Positions 40,468 to 48,547 of a stretch of DNA of 64,000 nt are shown here, piece by piece (within the stretch, counting starts at the first letter, position 1; every line of letters starts with the position of its first letter). The DNA comes from Brevibacillus sp051967035 (lineage in GTDB: Bacteria > Bacillota > Bacilli > Brevibacillales > Brevibacillaceae). The DNA is taken from NCBI RefSeq assembly GCF_051967035.1, contig NZ_JBQCKK010000003.1, positions 62,001 through 126,000 of the forward strand, in the 5' to 3' direction. The notes beneath the pieces were generated by a model. That model was not told the origin of the DNA. It searched no databases and was given only the letters and a program-made list of their open reading frames with translations. The position numbers were made by a program, and so were the translations under genes.

Positions 40468-41580
40468 ATGAAGAAGGGAAAAATGCGTTTGGTTGTCAAA
40501 GTGGGCAGCAGTTCGATTGCGGCAGCAAGCGGTGGCGTCGATCCGGCCAAAATGTCCTTGCTCGTCGACGCCGCAAGCAAGCTGCGCGAGGCAGGGCACC
40601 AGGTTGTGCTCGTTTCCTCCGGCGCGGTCGCCAGCGGCTATCAAAGTCTTGGCTACCAGCAGCGTCCCCGCTCGCTCGCTGCCAAACAGGCCGCCGCCGC
40701 CATCGGCCAAAGCCTGCTGATGCAAACGTACACGCAAATGTTCGCCGCCCATCGCTTCAGCGTAGCGCAAATTTTGCTGACGCGGGGAGATTTCTCGGAT
40801 CGCGAACGCTATCAGCACGCTTTTCAAACCTTGTCGCTGCTTTTGGACAAAAACATTTTGCCGATCATCAACGAAAATGACACGGTATCGGTTGCGGAGC
40901 TGACCTTTGGCGACAACGACATGCTCGGCGCGCTGGTGGCCGGACTGGTCCACGCTGATTTGTACATCATTTTGACTGATACGAACGGACTGTACGACAA
41001 AGACCCTCGTCATCATCCGGACGCCCGGCGAATCGATGCGCTGGAGCAGGTGACAGAGGAAATCGAGGCGTTGGCAGGAGGCGCGTCACAGCTCGGCACA
41101 GGCGGCATGCGCTCCAAGCTGATCGCCGCGAAAACGGCGCAAGACCTGGGAATCCCGAGCTTTATCGGAAAATTGGCGCAATCGGCCGACCTCGTCAACG
41201 TGCTTGCGGGCAACGGCGATGGCACGTACGTCGGCTACCGTCCCGAAGCTCCTGCAACAGCCGGCGTTTCCACGCGCAAACAATGGATCGCGCTCCACTC
41301 CCCTGTCCGCGGCAGGATTACCGTCGATAGCGGGGCGGCAGAAGCGATTTTGGAAAAGAGCCGCAGTCTGCTTCTGGCGGGCGTGCGCGACGTCTCGGGA
41401 AAGTTCGGGGAAGGCGAGGTCATCGAGGTGTATTGCGAAGGCACTCTGATCGGCCGCGGCGTCAGCAGATACGATGCGACCCAACTGCTGAACTCTCTGT
41501 CATCCTCCGGCCTGACGCAACGTAGCGCTACCGTGATCCACCGCGATGAGTGGACGCCGACACGATCGAAAACGGTTTGA
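40468..41580 (+). CDS. proB: Glutamate 5-kinase
   Basis: A 370-residue kinase that makes glutamyl-5-phosphate, the first step of proline synthesis. RLVVKVGSSSIAA is the phosphate loop, VVLVSSGAVASGYQSLGY, LPIINENDTVSVAELTFGDND and LIILTD-type strands follow the amino acid kinase fold. The C-terminal part (about 280-355, GRITVDSGAAEAIL to YCEGTLIGRGVSRYDA) is the PUA domain of full-length enzymes. Start at the ATG with TAGGAGG about 7 bases before it; upstream in-frame codons belong to the T-box leader. 32 bp separate it from proA. Confidence 0.96.
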   Translation: MKKGKMRLVVKVGSSSIAAASGGVDPAKMSLLVDAASKLREAGHQVVLVSSGAVASGYQSLGYQQRPRSLAAKQAAAAIGQSLLMQTYTQMFAAHRFSVAQILLTRGDFSDRERYQHAFQTLSLLLDKNILPIINENDTVSVAELTFGDNDMLGALVAGLVHADLYIILTDTNGLYDKDPRHHPDARRIDALEQVTEEIEALAGGASQLGTGGMRSKLIAAKTAQDLGIPSFIGKLAQSADLVNVLAGNGDGTYVGYRPEAPATAGVSTRKQWIALHSPVRGRITVDSGAAEAILEKSRSLLLAGVRDVSGKFGEGEVIEVYCEGTLIGRGVSRYDATQLLNSLSSSGLTQRSATVIHRDEWTPTRSKTV

Positions 41581-41612
41581 AACCAAAGAGAGAAAAAGGA
41601 GTTGGGGAGACG

Positions 41613-42881
41613 ATGGAAAGCTTGAAGGAAAACGTGCTTGCACAGCTCTCACTGGCCAAACAGGCTTCGCGAAGCATGGCGTTTTTGACCCGTACAGAAA
41701 AAGACAGGGCACTAGCGGCCATCGGGGAAAAACTGCTGACAGACGCCGAACGGATTCTCGCGGCAAACGAGCGGGATATCGCCAAGGCGGAAGCCGAAGA
41801 ACAGCCCGCCTCCTACCTCGACCGTCTGCGACTGACGCCCGCGCGTATCGCGGATTTGGTGGAGAGCCTGGCTTCTCTGGCCGCGCTCGATGATCCTGTC
41901 GGACAAAAAATCGACGCCTGGACGCGTCCGAATGGCCTCGTCATCGAACAAATTCGCGTTCCGCTCGGCGTGATCGGCATGGTGTACGAAGCTCGTCCCA
42001 ATGTCACCGTCGATGCGGCGGCGATTGCGCTGAAAACGGGAAACGCCATCGTCCTGCGCGGCAGCCACAGCGCTGTCAACAGCAACCTCGCCCTGGTCCA
42101 TTCGATTCGCGAGGCGCTGGCAGCCAGCGGCCTTCCGGAAGACGCCGTACAGTACCTGCCTTTTGCCGACCATGCCTCCGTCGATCTGTTATGTACCGCA
42201 AACGGCCTGGTTGACGTCATCATCCCGCGCGGCGGCGCAGGGCTGATCCAGCGAGTGTTGCAGCTCTCCAGCGTGCCGGTGCTGGAAACGGGAGTAGGCA
42301 ACTGCCACATCTATATCGATCAGGCGGCCCGCTACGACATGGCCGAAGCGATCGCCGTCAACGCGAAAACGAGCCGTCCTGCCGTCTGCAACGCTGCCGA
42401 AACGCTGCTCCTCCACCGCAACTGGCCGCACGACCACCAACAGGCGCTTTTGCAAAAGCTGCTCGATCACGGCGTCGAGTTGCGCGTCTGCGCCAAAACG
42501 CGAGAGGCGCACCATGAGCTGGCTTCTCTCCTCCGCGAAGCCCAGGCGGCGGACTGGGATACGGAATACTCCGCTCTCATCCTCGCTGTCCGCACAGTCG
42601 ACAGCCTGGCGGAAGCGATTGAGCATATAACCGCGCACAGCTCAGGCCACTCCGAAGCGATCGTAACGGAGGACAACGCGGCAGCCCGTCATTTTTTGGC
42701 CGCAATCGACGCAACCGCTGTCTATCACAACGCCTCTACCCGCTTTACCGACGGCGGAGAGTTCGGCTTCGGCGCCGAGATCGGCATCAGCACGCAAAAG
42801 CTACATGCCCGTGGCCCGATGGGGTTGCCGGCACTCACTTCCTACAAATACGTCGTACGTGGATCAGGACAAATCCGCTAG
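41613..42881 (+). CDS. proA: Gamma-glutamyl phosphate reductase
   Basis: A 422-residue aldehyde dehydrogenase-family enzyme that reduces glutamyl phosphate to glutamate semialdehyde with NADPH. VPLGVIGMVYEARPNVTVDA, LRGSHSAVNSN, the catalytic Cys in KTSRPAVCNAAETLL, and TDGGEFGFGAEIGISTQKLH are diagnostic. GGGGAGACG precedes the ATG. The frame upstream to 41550 overlaps the proB end and lacks a ribosome binding site nearer. proC begins 20 bp downstream. Length is as expected. Confidence 0.96.
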   Translation: MESLKENVLAQLSLAKQASRSMAFLTRTEKDRALAAIGEKLLTDAERILAANERDIAKAEAEEQPASYLDRLRLTPARIADLVESLASLAALDDPVGQKIDAWTRPNGLVIEQIRVPLGVIGMVYEARPNVTVDAAAIALKTGNAIVLRGSHSAVNSNLALVHSIREALAASGLPEDAVQYLPFADHASVDLLCTANGLVDVIIPRGGAGLIQRVLQLSSVPVLETGVGNCHIYIDQAARYDMAEAIAVNAKTSRPAVCNAAETLLLHRNWPHDHQQALLQKLLDHGVELRVCAKTREAHHELASLLREAQAADWDTEYSALILAVRTVDSLAEAIEHITAHSSGHSEAIVTEDNAAARHFLAAIDATAVYHNASTRFTDGGEFGFGAEIGISTQKLHARGPMGLPALTSYKYVVRGSGQIR

Positions 42882-42901
42882 TCCAAAGGGAGGAAACAGC
42901 G

Positions 42902-43744
42902 ATGAGCAACCAAATAGCCAGCTTGGCAACCGGACAAATCGGCTTTCTCGGCGCAGGCTCCATCGTGGAAGCGATGCTTTCGGGGATTTTGAAAAAAGGC
43001 TTGACCGCCGCAGACCGCATCTTCGTCACCAACCGCACCAACACGGAGCGCCTGGAGCAACTGACTGCCGCCTACGGGGTCAACGTCTCGACGGATAAAC
43101 AGGCGGTGGCGCGGGCATCCGATATTCTGATTTTGGCGATCAAACCCAAGGATGCGAGCGAAGCGCTGCAGGCGCTTCGCGGAGCCGTCTCTCCGCACCA
43201 ATTGATTATTTCCGTCGTCGCAGGCGTCTCCACCAGTCAGATCAACGAGTGGCTGGGAGTAGATTGCCCGATCATTCGCACGATGCCGAACACCTCTTCA
43301 GCCGTCGGACTGTCTGCGACTGGCCTCTGCGCCAATCCGTTTGTTCGTCCCGAGCAGCTTGCCGTCGCCACTCGCCTGTTCGAAGCGATTGGCACCGTGC
43401 ATGAAGTCACGGAGGATGAGCTGGACATCATTACAGGTTTGTCCGGCAGCGGCCCGGCTTACATCTACTACCTGGTAGAAGCGATGATGGGAGCTGGCGC
43501 AGCAGCCGGGCTGGATCGGGAAATGGCCCGCCAGCTCACCCTCCAGACGGTGATCGGAGCGGCCCATATGCTGCTGGAGACACGTGCAGAGCCTGCTTTG
43601 CTCCGCAAGCAAGTCACCAGCCCAGGGGGAACCACGCAAGCCGGGCTGGAGGTACTGGAGTCGTATCAGTTCCAGAAGGCGGTAACAGCGGCCATCCTGC
43701 GAGCGACAGAACGGGCCAGGGAAATGGGCGCACAGTATCGGTAA
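42902..43744 (+). CDS. proC: Pyrroline-5-carboxylate reductase
   Basis: A 280-residue NAD(P)H-dependent reductase completing proline synthesis from glutamate. GFLGAGSIVEAMLSGIL is the Rossmann nucleotide loop; RTMPNTSSAVG, GLSGSGPAYIYYLVEA and VTSPGGTTQAGLEVLE are family signatures near the C-terminal half. It follows proA by 20 bp with GGGAGG 8 bases before the ATG, so it belongs to the T-box regulated operon. The Bacilli often carry several proC-like genes (proG, proH, proI); the symbol is used generically. Confidence 0.95.
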   Translation: MSNQIASLATGQIGFLGAGSIVEAMLSGILKKGLTAADRIFVTNRTNTERLEQLTAAYGVNVSTDKQAVARASDILILAIKPKDASEALQALRGAVSPHQLIISVVAGVSTSQINEWLGVDCPIIRTMPNTSSAVGLSATGLCANPFVRPEQLAVATRLFEAIGTVHEVTEDELDIITGLSGSGPAYIYYLVEAMMGAGAAAGLDREMARQLTLQTVIGAAHMLLETRAEPALLRKQVTSPGGTTQAGLEVLESYQFQKAVTAAILRATERAREMGAQYR

Positions 43745-43843
43745 CGGCTTTTTCGTACAGCGGTTGCTTCTGAAACGGCCTGTACGTTACCATGTGGGTA
43801 GAAAACCTGTTTTTTTCCAAGAAGCAGATCAGGGAGGTAGCCC

Positions 43844-44659
43844 ATGGAAATCTACGCCTTGTACGGCACCAGTGGTACAGGAAAAAGCTCCAGCGCGCTA
43901 GAACTTGCTCACCGCATGAATATCGACGCCATTATTGATGACGGCATCCTGATTTACCAGGGGCGCAAGGTGGCTGGAACCTCCGCCAAGTACGAGAAAA
44001 CAAAAATCCAGGCGGTCAAGCGGGCGATTTTTCATTATGCGGAGCACGCCGAGGAAGTACGGCGCAGTCTGGAGCAGATTCGGCCGAGACGCCTGCTGAT
44101 CCTCGGCACTTCGCAGCGCATGATTACCCGGATTGTCGAGGCGCTGCATCTGCCTTCTTCTATCGAATACATTCCCATCGAGTCCATCAAGCCGCCGCAG
44201 GAAATCGAAGCGGCCCGCTACGTGCGGGAGACGATGGGCAGACATGTCATCCCGATCCCCCGGGTCGAGGTCGAAAAAGATTATTTGCAGCGGCTGATTG
44301 CGTCTGCAAGTCGCATTTTCAACTCGAAAAAGGAAGTCATCGGCGAATCGACCGTGGTTCACCCGCCTTTTTCCGGCGGCCGCATCCTGATCCATCCGCA
44401 GGTTTTGCGCAAAATTACGCAGGCTGCGTGCAGCCGCTATGAAGAAGTCAGCCAGGTCGTCAAAGTCGCGTTTTCCTTCGACGATTTGCCGCGCCTGCAA
44501 ATTACGCTCGCCCTCAAGCTGCCCTATCTGGCGGATATGACCAGACTCGTCCGGGACATTCAGGAAGATCTGCACAGGGAAGCCAGCTTTTGTCTCAATA
44601 TCGCACCTGCCAGCATCGACATCCAGGTCGCTTCGCTGGAACTTGCCTCTGTCCATTAG
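43844..44659 (+). CDS. P-loop ATPase with Asp23-like C-terminal domain
   Basis: A 271-residue protein in two parts. Residues 1-160 form a P-loop region with Walker A YGTSGTGKSSSA, DAIIDDGILIYQGRKVAG and RPRRLLILGTSQRMITRIVE. Residues 180-270 (SGGRILIHPQVLRKITQAAC to ASIDIQVASLELA) resemble the Asp23/Gls24 fold: an early helix-pair that follows a Gly-Arg-Ile-x-Ile start, then strands and a VRDIQEDLHRE helix. The Asp23 match is an inference from pattern, not a search. AGGGAGG lies 8 bases before the ATG. It stands alone, 99 bp after proC, with a strong terminator. The N-terminal half might act as a kinase or nucleotide switch. Confidence 0.7.
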   Translation: MEIYALYGTSGTGKSSSALELAHRMNIDAIIDDGILIYQGRKVAGTSAKYEKTKIQAVKRAIFHYAEHAEEVRRSLEQIRPRRLLILGTSQRMITRIVEALHLPSSIEYIPIESIKPPQEIEAARYVRETMGRHVIPIPRVEVEKDYLQRLIASASRIFNSKKEVIGESTVVHPPFSGGRILIHPQVLRKITQAACSRYEEVSQVVKVAFSFDDLPRLQITLALKLPYLADMTRLVRDIQEDLHREASFCLNIAPASIDIQVASLELASVH

Positions 44660-44661
44660 TC

Positions 44662-44693
44662 GAACCGGTCCGTTGCGGATCGGTTCTTTTTTT
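44662..44693 (+). terminator. Terminator of the P-loop/Asp23-like gene
   Basis: GAACCGGTCC with GGATCGGTTC (9 of 10 paired), 5-base loop, then seven T, right after the stop codon. Confidence 0.9.
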
Positions 44694-44769
44694 GCCGAAA
44701 AGAGGCAGGGTTACTTGCTACCTTGTTGCCCCATCCTATACATGTATCTCACATGAAAGGAGCAATCAG

Positions 44770-45078
44770 ATGCCATCTATCCTGTCTTCCACGCCATTTT
44801 CGCAAGCGCTGATTCCCGAGCCGCCCAAAGTGATTACCACCAAGGACCTGAGCTACCTGAAAGATGCGTTGTCATGGGAGCTGCTCGCTTTTAAAAAGTT
44901 GCATTTCTTTGCCCAGCAGGCCACAGACCCGGACGTGAAACAATTCTTGGAGAAAACGGGACAGATGCACCAGCAGCATTACGAAAAGCTTCTGTCCCAC
45001 CTGCAAAACAACAACACAGCCGTCATGGCTACCTTGCCGCAGACACAATCCCAACAACAGCAACAACAGATGCAGTAA
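44770..45078 (+). CDS. CotF-like or ferritin-like spore coat protein, 102 residues
   Basis: A 102-residue helical protein. It holds two helices, SYLKDALSWELLAFKKLHFFAQQA and VKQFLEKTGQMHQQHYEKLLSHL, in the pattern of half a ferritin-like or CotF-type four-helix bundle, followed by a Gln-rich tail (QTQSQQQQQQMQ). The start at 44770 was chosen for AAAGGAG 7 bases before the ATG; earlier in-frame codons overlap the previous gene. The CotF-like gene starts 15 bp downstream, so the two are a small operon of likely late-sporulation coat proteins. The sequence does not show its exact role. Confidence 0.75.
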   Translation: MPSILSSTPFSQALIPEPPKVITTKDLSYLKDALSWELLAFKKLHFFAQQATDPDVKQFLEKTGQMHQQHYEKLLSHLQNNNTAVMATLPQTQSQQQQQQMQ

Positions 45079-45093
45079 GGGAGGAGAACCAGG

Positions 45094-45426
45094 ATGCCAA
45101 ACCAAAACCAGATCGCAAATCCGCAGTCCGGACAGCTGCCTCAAATCAAAGGTCCGCAGATGAATGACCGCGATTTTCTCAACGATTGTCTGGCGACCTG
45201 CAAATACGTCACCGACAGCCTGAACATCGCGGTGCGCGAGGCGAGCCACCAGCAACTGCACGCCGACATGATGCAGTTGTTGAATGAGACGCACCAGTCG
45301 GCGCGAGAGGCATACAACCTCATGTTCCAAAAAGGCTGGTACAAGCTGGAAGCGGAGGAACAGCAAAAGCTGCAACAAGCGTACCAGCAGTTCTCCGGCT
45401 ACTCCAGTCAATTTCCGTATCAGTAA
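45094..45426 (+). CDS. CotF-family spore coat protein
   Basis: A 110-residue protein matching the CotF/YraD/YhcQ coat family: NDRDFLNDCLATCKYVTDSL, NIAVREASHQQLHADMMQLL and HQSAREAYNLMFQKGWYKLEA form the conserved helices, ending in a Gln/Tyr-rich tail. These proteins are found in the spore coat and related ones form ferritin-like bundles. GGGAGG precedes the ATG by 9 bases. It follows the first coat-type gene by 15 bp. A terminator follows 34 bp downstream. Confidence 0.88.
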   Translation: MPNQNQIANPQSGQLPQIKGPQMNDRDFLNDCLATCKYVTDSLNIAVREASHQQLHADMMQLLNETHQSAREAYNLMFQKGWYKLEAEEQQKLQQAYQQFSGYSSQFPYQ

Positions 45427-45460
45427 TCATCGGGTCGTTCTATCCTCCCTCATGACAAAA

Positions 45461-45503
45461 GCAGCCTGGGTCCGACGCTCGTTCGGGCCGAGGCTGCTTC
45501 TTG
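45461..45503 (+). terminator. Terminator of the coat gene pair
   Basis: GCAGCCT (45461-45467) with AGGCTGC (45491-45497), an inner second stem (GGGTCCGA with TTCGGGCC) and a modest T-run. Confidence 0.75.
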
Positions 45504-45611
45504 CATGGTCCACTCACGCCCTGCTGGACCATTTATGCCATCGCAAAATGCGCATGACTGCTTTTTGGTATAGAATGAACACATGCCAAAAACAAAAAGG
45601 AGGATTTGTCC

Positions 45612-46139
45612 ATGACCATTCGCCCCGAACAACCAAAAGACCACCGCATAATCGAACAGGTCGTGCATGCAGCGTTTTCTGGCCAGCCTTACAGCAACCA
45701 GCGCGAGCATCTATTGGTCCATCATTTGCGGGAATCAGATGCGTTCATTCCTGCGCTCTCGTTCGTCTACGAAGAGGACGGCCAGATCGTCGGGCATCTG
45801 ATGCTGAGCAAAATCAAGATCGTGCAGGATGGCAGCTCTTTTGACGAAGCGCTCACTCTCGCCCCCGTCTCCGTTCTCCCCTCCCACCAGGGCAAGGGCA
45901 TCGGATCAGCACTCATCACCCATTCCATAGAAGCCGCTCGCGCGCTGGGCTACAAAACGATCATCTTGCTCGGACATGAGCACTACTATCCCAGGTTCGG
46001 CTTTCGTCCCGCCTCGCAGTGGGGCATTCGCGCTCCGTTTGAGGTTCGGGATGAGCTGTTTATGGCCCTGGAGCTTATCCCCGGCGGCCTGGATGGCGTT
46101 CAGGGCACTGTGCACTACCCGCCCGCTTTTTCTGCCTGA
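45612..46139 (+). CDS. GNAT acetyltransferase (YhbS-like)
   Basis: A 175-residue N-acetyltransferase. The acetyl-CoA segment is LPSHQGKGIGSALITHSIEAA (Q-x-x-G-x-G/A), preceded by HLMLSKIKI and APVSVLP; HEHYYPRFGFRPASQWGI is the family's C-terminal substrate block. It resembles YhbS-type predicted acetyltransferases. AGGAGG with a 7-8 base spacer selects the ATG at 45612, not a TTG two codons earlier. It stands alone and is convergent with the ATP-grasp gene; substrate unknown. Confidence 0.85.
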   Translation: MTIRPEQPKDHRIIEQVVHAAFSGQPYSNQREHLLVHHLRESDAFIPALSFVYEEDGQIVGHLMLSKIKIVQDGSSFDEALTLAPVSVLPSHQGKGIGSALITHSIEAARALGYKTIILLGHEHYYPRFGFRPASQWGIRAPFEVRDELFMALELIPGGLDGVQGTVHYPPAFSA

Positions 46140-46175
46140 AAAAGCGCGTTATCCCGTCCGTCTGCCTACATACGG

Positions 46176-47117
46176 CTAGTCCATCGACGCCAGCTCGCGC
46201 CCAAGGAATTTGGCCACTTCCAGCATGCCGTATATTCCCGAAGCCGCTTCGGCGTCTGCGTTGTAGTTCGTATTGGTATTGATGTCGTAGGTAAAAATCT
46301 CCCCGTCGCGGTTGCGGATGAACTCGATCCCTGCGATCTGGATTTTGTTCGCCGCCAAAAAGCGCTCGTACTGCTGGATAATCGGATCAGCAAAGCCTTC
46401 GATCACCTGGAACTTCGGTTTGGCAGGCGCTTGTTCTCCCACCGGGCAGAACTGGTCGCCGATCTGGCAAGCATCGGCGGGGCACAGCTCGAAGCCTTCG
46501 GACGTATCGACCTTCACGGCATAGAGGAAGCGACCGCCCACGAATTCGCAGCGGGTAATGAACGGCTCCGGAGCCTGGATGTACTCCTGCACCAGCGTCA
46601 CTCCGTCTACCGGCTCGTCAAAATCCGGGCCGTTCACATAAGCCGCCAAAGCTTCCGGCGAATGAAACAGTTGTACGCCCAAGCCTTTTCCCGCACGGTT
46701 ATGCTTGGTGATGAACGGCTGCCCCGCAAACGACTGCGCCGCTTTTATCAGCTGCTCGCGCCCGACTGTGGCAATCGTTTTCGGCGTGCGAATCCCGTAT
46801 TCGCCAAGCGCCAGGTATTGCGCCACCTTGCTTACTTCCAGCCGGAGCGCATTCGTACCGTTGAACACTTTGCGCCCGTGGCTCTCCAGCCAGTTCAGGA
46901 CCGCTGCCGTCAGCTCCGGCGCATAGCGATGGCCACGGGTATGGGAGGAAGCGCTCATGCGGTTGTAAAAAACGCCATGCGGCGGCTCGGCCGTCAAATC
47001 GACAGCGCCCTCGTCCAGATGCCATTCCTCGTACGGCAACCCCAGCTCTTGCAAACGCTTGGTCAAATGCACGGTCCACTCGCTGTTTTCATGAATCACG
47101 TAAATCTTTTTCATCAT
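46176..47117 (-). CDS. ATP-grasp ligase, RimK-like
   Basis: A 313-residue ATP-grasp enzyme. The N-terminal pre-ATP-grasp domain (IYVIHENSEWTVHLTKRLQE) is followed by FNGTNALRLEVSKVAQYLAL (dimer and ATP lid), PFITKHNRAGKGLGVQLF (ATP-binding Lys and Gly loop) and the metal site IAGIEFIRNRDGEIFTYDIN with Asn near the end. Such enzymes link a carboxylate to an amine or a peptide. A Cys-containing stretch, ELCPADACQIGDQFC, is unusual. GAGGAG lies 7-8 bases before the ATG. It is 59 bp downstream of a luciferase-like monooxygenase on the same strand, likely one operon; the product made by the pair is unknown. Confidence 0.85.
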   Translation of the reverse strand: MMKKIYVIHENSEWTVHLTKRLQELGLPYEEWHLDEGAVDLTAEPPHGVFYNRMSASSHTRGHRYAPELTAAVLNWLESHGRKVFNGTNALRLEVSKVAQYLALGEYGIRTPKTIATVGREQLIKAAQSFAGQPFITKHNRAGKGLGVQLFHSPEALAAYVNGPDFDEPVDGVTLVQEYIQAPEPFITRCEFVGGRFLYAVKVDTSEGFELCPADACQIGDQFCPVGEQAPAKPKFQVIEGFADPIIQQYERFLAANKIQIAGIEFIRNRDGEIFTYDINTNTNYNADAEAASGIYGMLEVAKFLGRELASMD

Positions 47118-47176
47118 AAAAATCTCCTCTTTTCTGTCAGACTTGCCCGCTCATCGCTGCAATCGGAGCGAATCGC

Positions 47177-48232
47177 TTACGAAACACTGTGGCTCGCCTC
47201 TCGCAGCCTCTCTACCACAGGCATGACCTCTTTGGCAAACCGCTCCATTTCCTCCAGTTGAGGGGAAAATTGCAGCAACAAGAGATCGACGCCCGCTTTT
47301 TCGTAGGCGAGAATCGTCGCGGCAATTTGCGTCGGCGTGCCGACCAGATTCGGGCGCAACCCGCGGTTGGAGACGGAATAATCCCGCCGTTGAATCTGTG
47401 TTTCCAACTGGGATTTTTGGATAAAATCCTGATAGCCCGCATAGGCGCTCGATTCCTTCACGTCGGTGATGCGCGCCAGTTCCTCTTGCGCCTCTTCCTC
47501 CGTCGCGCTGCAAATGACGTAGGCTGCCATGCCAAACGAAGCAAACGGCGCGCGGCCCGCCGCCTGACGACGCTGCTTCATGTCCTTGATCTTCCGCTCG
47601 ATTTCCTCCACCGTGCCGCCGTGCATGACATAGGCATCGCATGCTGTGGAGATCACCTGTTTGCCCCGCTCGCTTTCTCCGCCCGCGTACAAAATCGGAT
47701 GCGGCCTTTGTACAGGCTTTGGCGCGAGCCTGGCCTCGCGAATCTGATAAAATTTTCCGTCATAGCTGAACGTCTCCTGCGTCCACAGCCCTTTGAGCAC
47801 GTCCAAAAATTCCAAGGTTCTGTCGTAGCGCTCGTCGTGTTCGCTAAAAATGCCGCCGTATTGCCGGGCTTCTTCCTCCCACCAGGCCGAGACGACATTC
47901 AAGGTAAACCGTCCCTTGCTGATGTGGTCGATGTTGGCGGCCATTTTGGCCGTAACCGCCGGATTGTGAAAACCGGGGCGCACCGCCGTCATGATCTCGA
48001 TTTTTTCCGTCACGGCAGCCAATGCCGCTGCCGTCGACCACGCCTCCAGCGAGTCTCGTTCCGGACCTTTGATGTCGTTTAGGTACAGCTCGGCTATGAG
48101 CGTCGTATCGTATCCCCACTTTTCCGCTGACTGGATGACTTGTTTGGCGTAATCAAAGGTAGGCGGCATTTGCTCATCGTCCACATTGCGAAGCCATCCG
48201 CCAAAAATCGGTAACCAAAAGCCGTATCTCAT
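47177..48232 (-). CDS. LLM-class flavin-dependent monooxygenase (luciferase-like)
   Basis: A 351-residue luciferase-like monooxygenase with the TIM-barrel fold of SsuD/LadA-type enzymes using reduced FMN and O2. MRYGFWLPIFGGW, TEKIEIMTAVRPGFHNPAVTA, SKGRFTLNVVSAWWEEEA, FSEHDERYDRTLEFLDVLKG and HPILYAGGESERGKQVI are family blocks. The start at the ATG before Arg-Tyr-Gly was chosen because AAAGGAGAAGAGG ends 3-9 bases before it. Its promoter (TTGAAA-17-TAGGAT) lies just upstream. First gene of a two-gene operon with the ATP-grasp gene. Substrate unknown. Confidence 0.9.
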   Translation of the reverse strand: MRYGFWLPIFGGWLRNVDDEQMPPTFDYAKQVIQSAEKWGYDTTLIAELYLNDIKGPERDSLEAWSTAAALAAVTEKIEIMTAVRPGFHNPAVTAKMAANIDHISKGRFTLNVVSAWWEEEARQYGGIFSEHDERYDRTLEFLDVLKGLWTQETFSYDGKFYQIREARLAPKPVQRPHPILYAGGESERGKQVISTACDAYVMHGGTVEEIERKIKDMKQRRQAAGRAPFASFGMAAYVICSATEEEAQEELARITDVKESSAYAGYQDFIQKSQLETQIQRRDYSVSNRGLRPNLVGTPTQIAATILAYEKAGVDLLLLQFSPQLEEMERFAKEVMPVVERLREASHSVS

Positions 48233-48294
48233 CGCCCTCTTCTCCTTTACGCGTACGCGTGCAAAAATCATGCGGCAAACTACAAAGCAAAGTA

Positions 48295-48323
48295 ATCCTA
48301 CTATAAAAGTATGAATATTTCAA
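48295..48323 (-). promoter_or_regulatory. Promoter of the LLM monooxygenase operon
   Basis: On the minus strand TTGAAA, 17-bp spacer, TAGGAT, 63 bp upstream of the start. The rest of the 315 bp gap (48233-48547) holds a minus-strand terminator hairpin and no gene that I can support. Confidence 0.65.
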
Positions 48324-48395
48324 TACGGCGAATGAGCCAGCTGCGCGCATCTTGCCTTCTTTTGTGGCCGAGCCTTTGTTGCCCGCCTGTCGCAT

Positions 48396-48433
48396 AAAAA
48401 AACTCCCGTCAGGAGGAATCCTCTCAACAGGAG
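48396..48433 (-). terminator. Minus-strand terminator hairpin in the cupredoxin 5' region
   Basis: On the minus strand CTCCTGTTGAGAGGA pairs with TCCTCCTGACGGGAG (two mismatches, two G-U), followed by seven T. No minus-strand gene lies directly upstream, so it may end a long MFS read-through transcript or an unannotated antisense RNA. Confidence 0.55.
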
Positions 48434-48547
48434 TGCGGGTATGCCATCGGCCACCGATGCGGAAACATGTGTTTATCGTTGCGGGTGTGGGGACAGGATA
48501 ATAGTACCTTCATCACTGTTATTGCAGAAAAAGGAGCTGATCTGAAA

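Noticed and set aside
43745..43843. Hairpin CGTACAG...CTGTACG after proC as a terminator
   Set aside because: The stem is not followed by a T-run, so a terminator call is not supported.
48174..48395. Minus-strand 73-codon frame upstream of the LLM gene
   Set aside because: It spans the LLM promoter and start, has no ribosome binding site and no recognisable motif.
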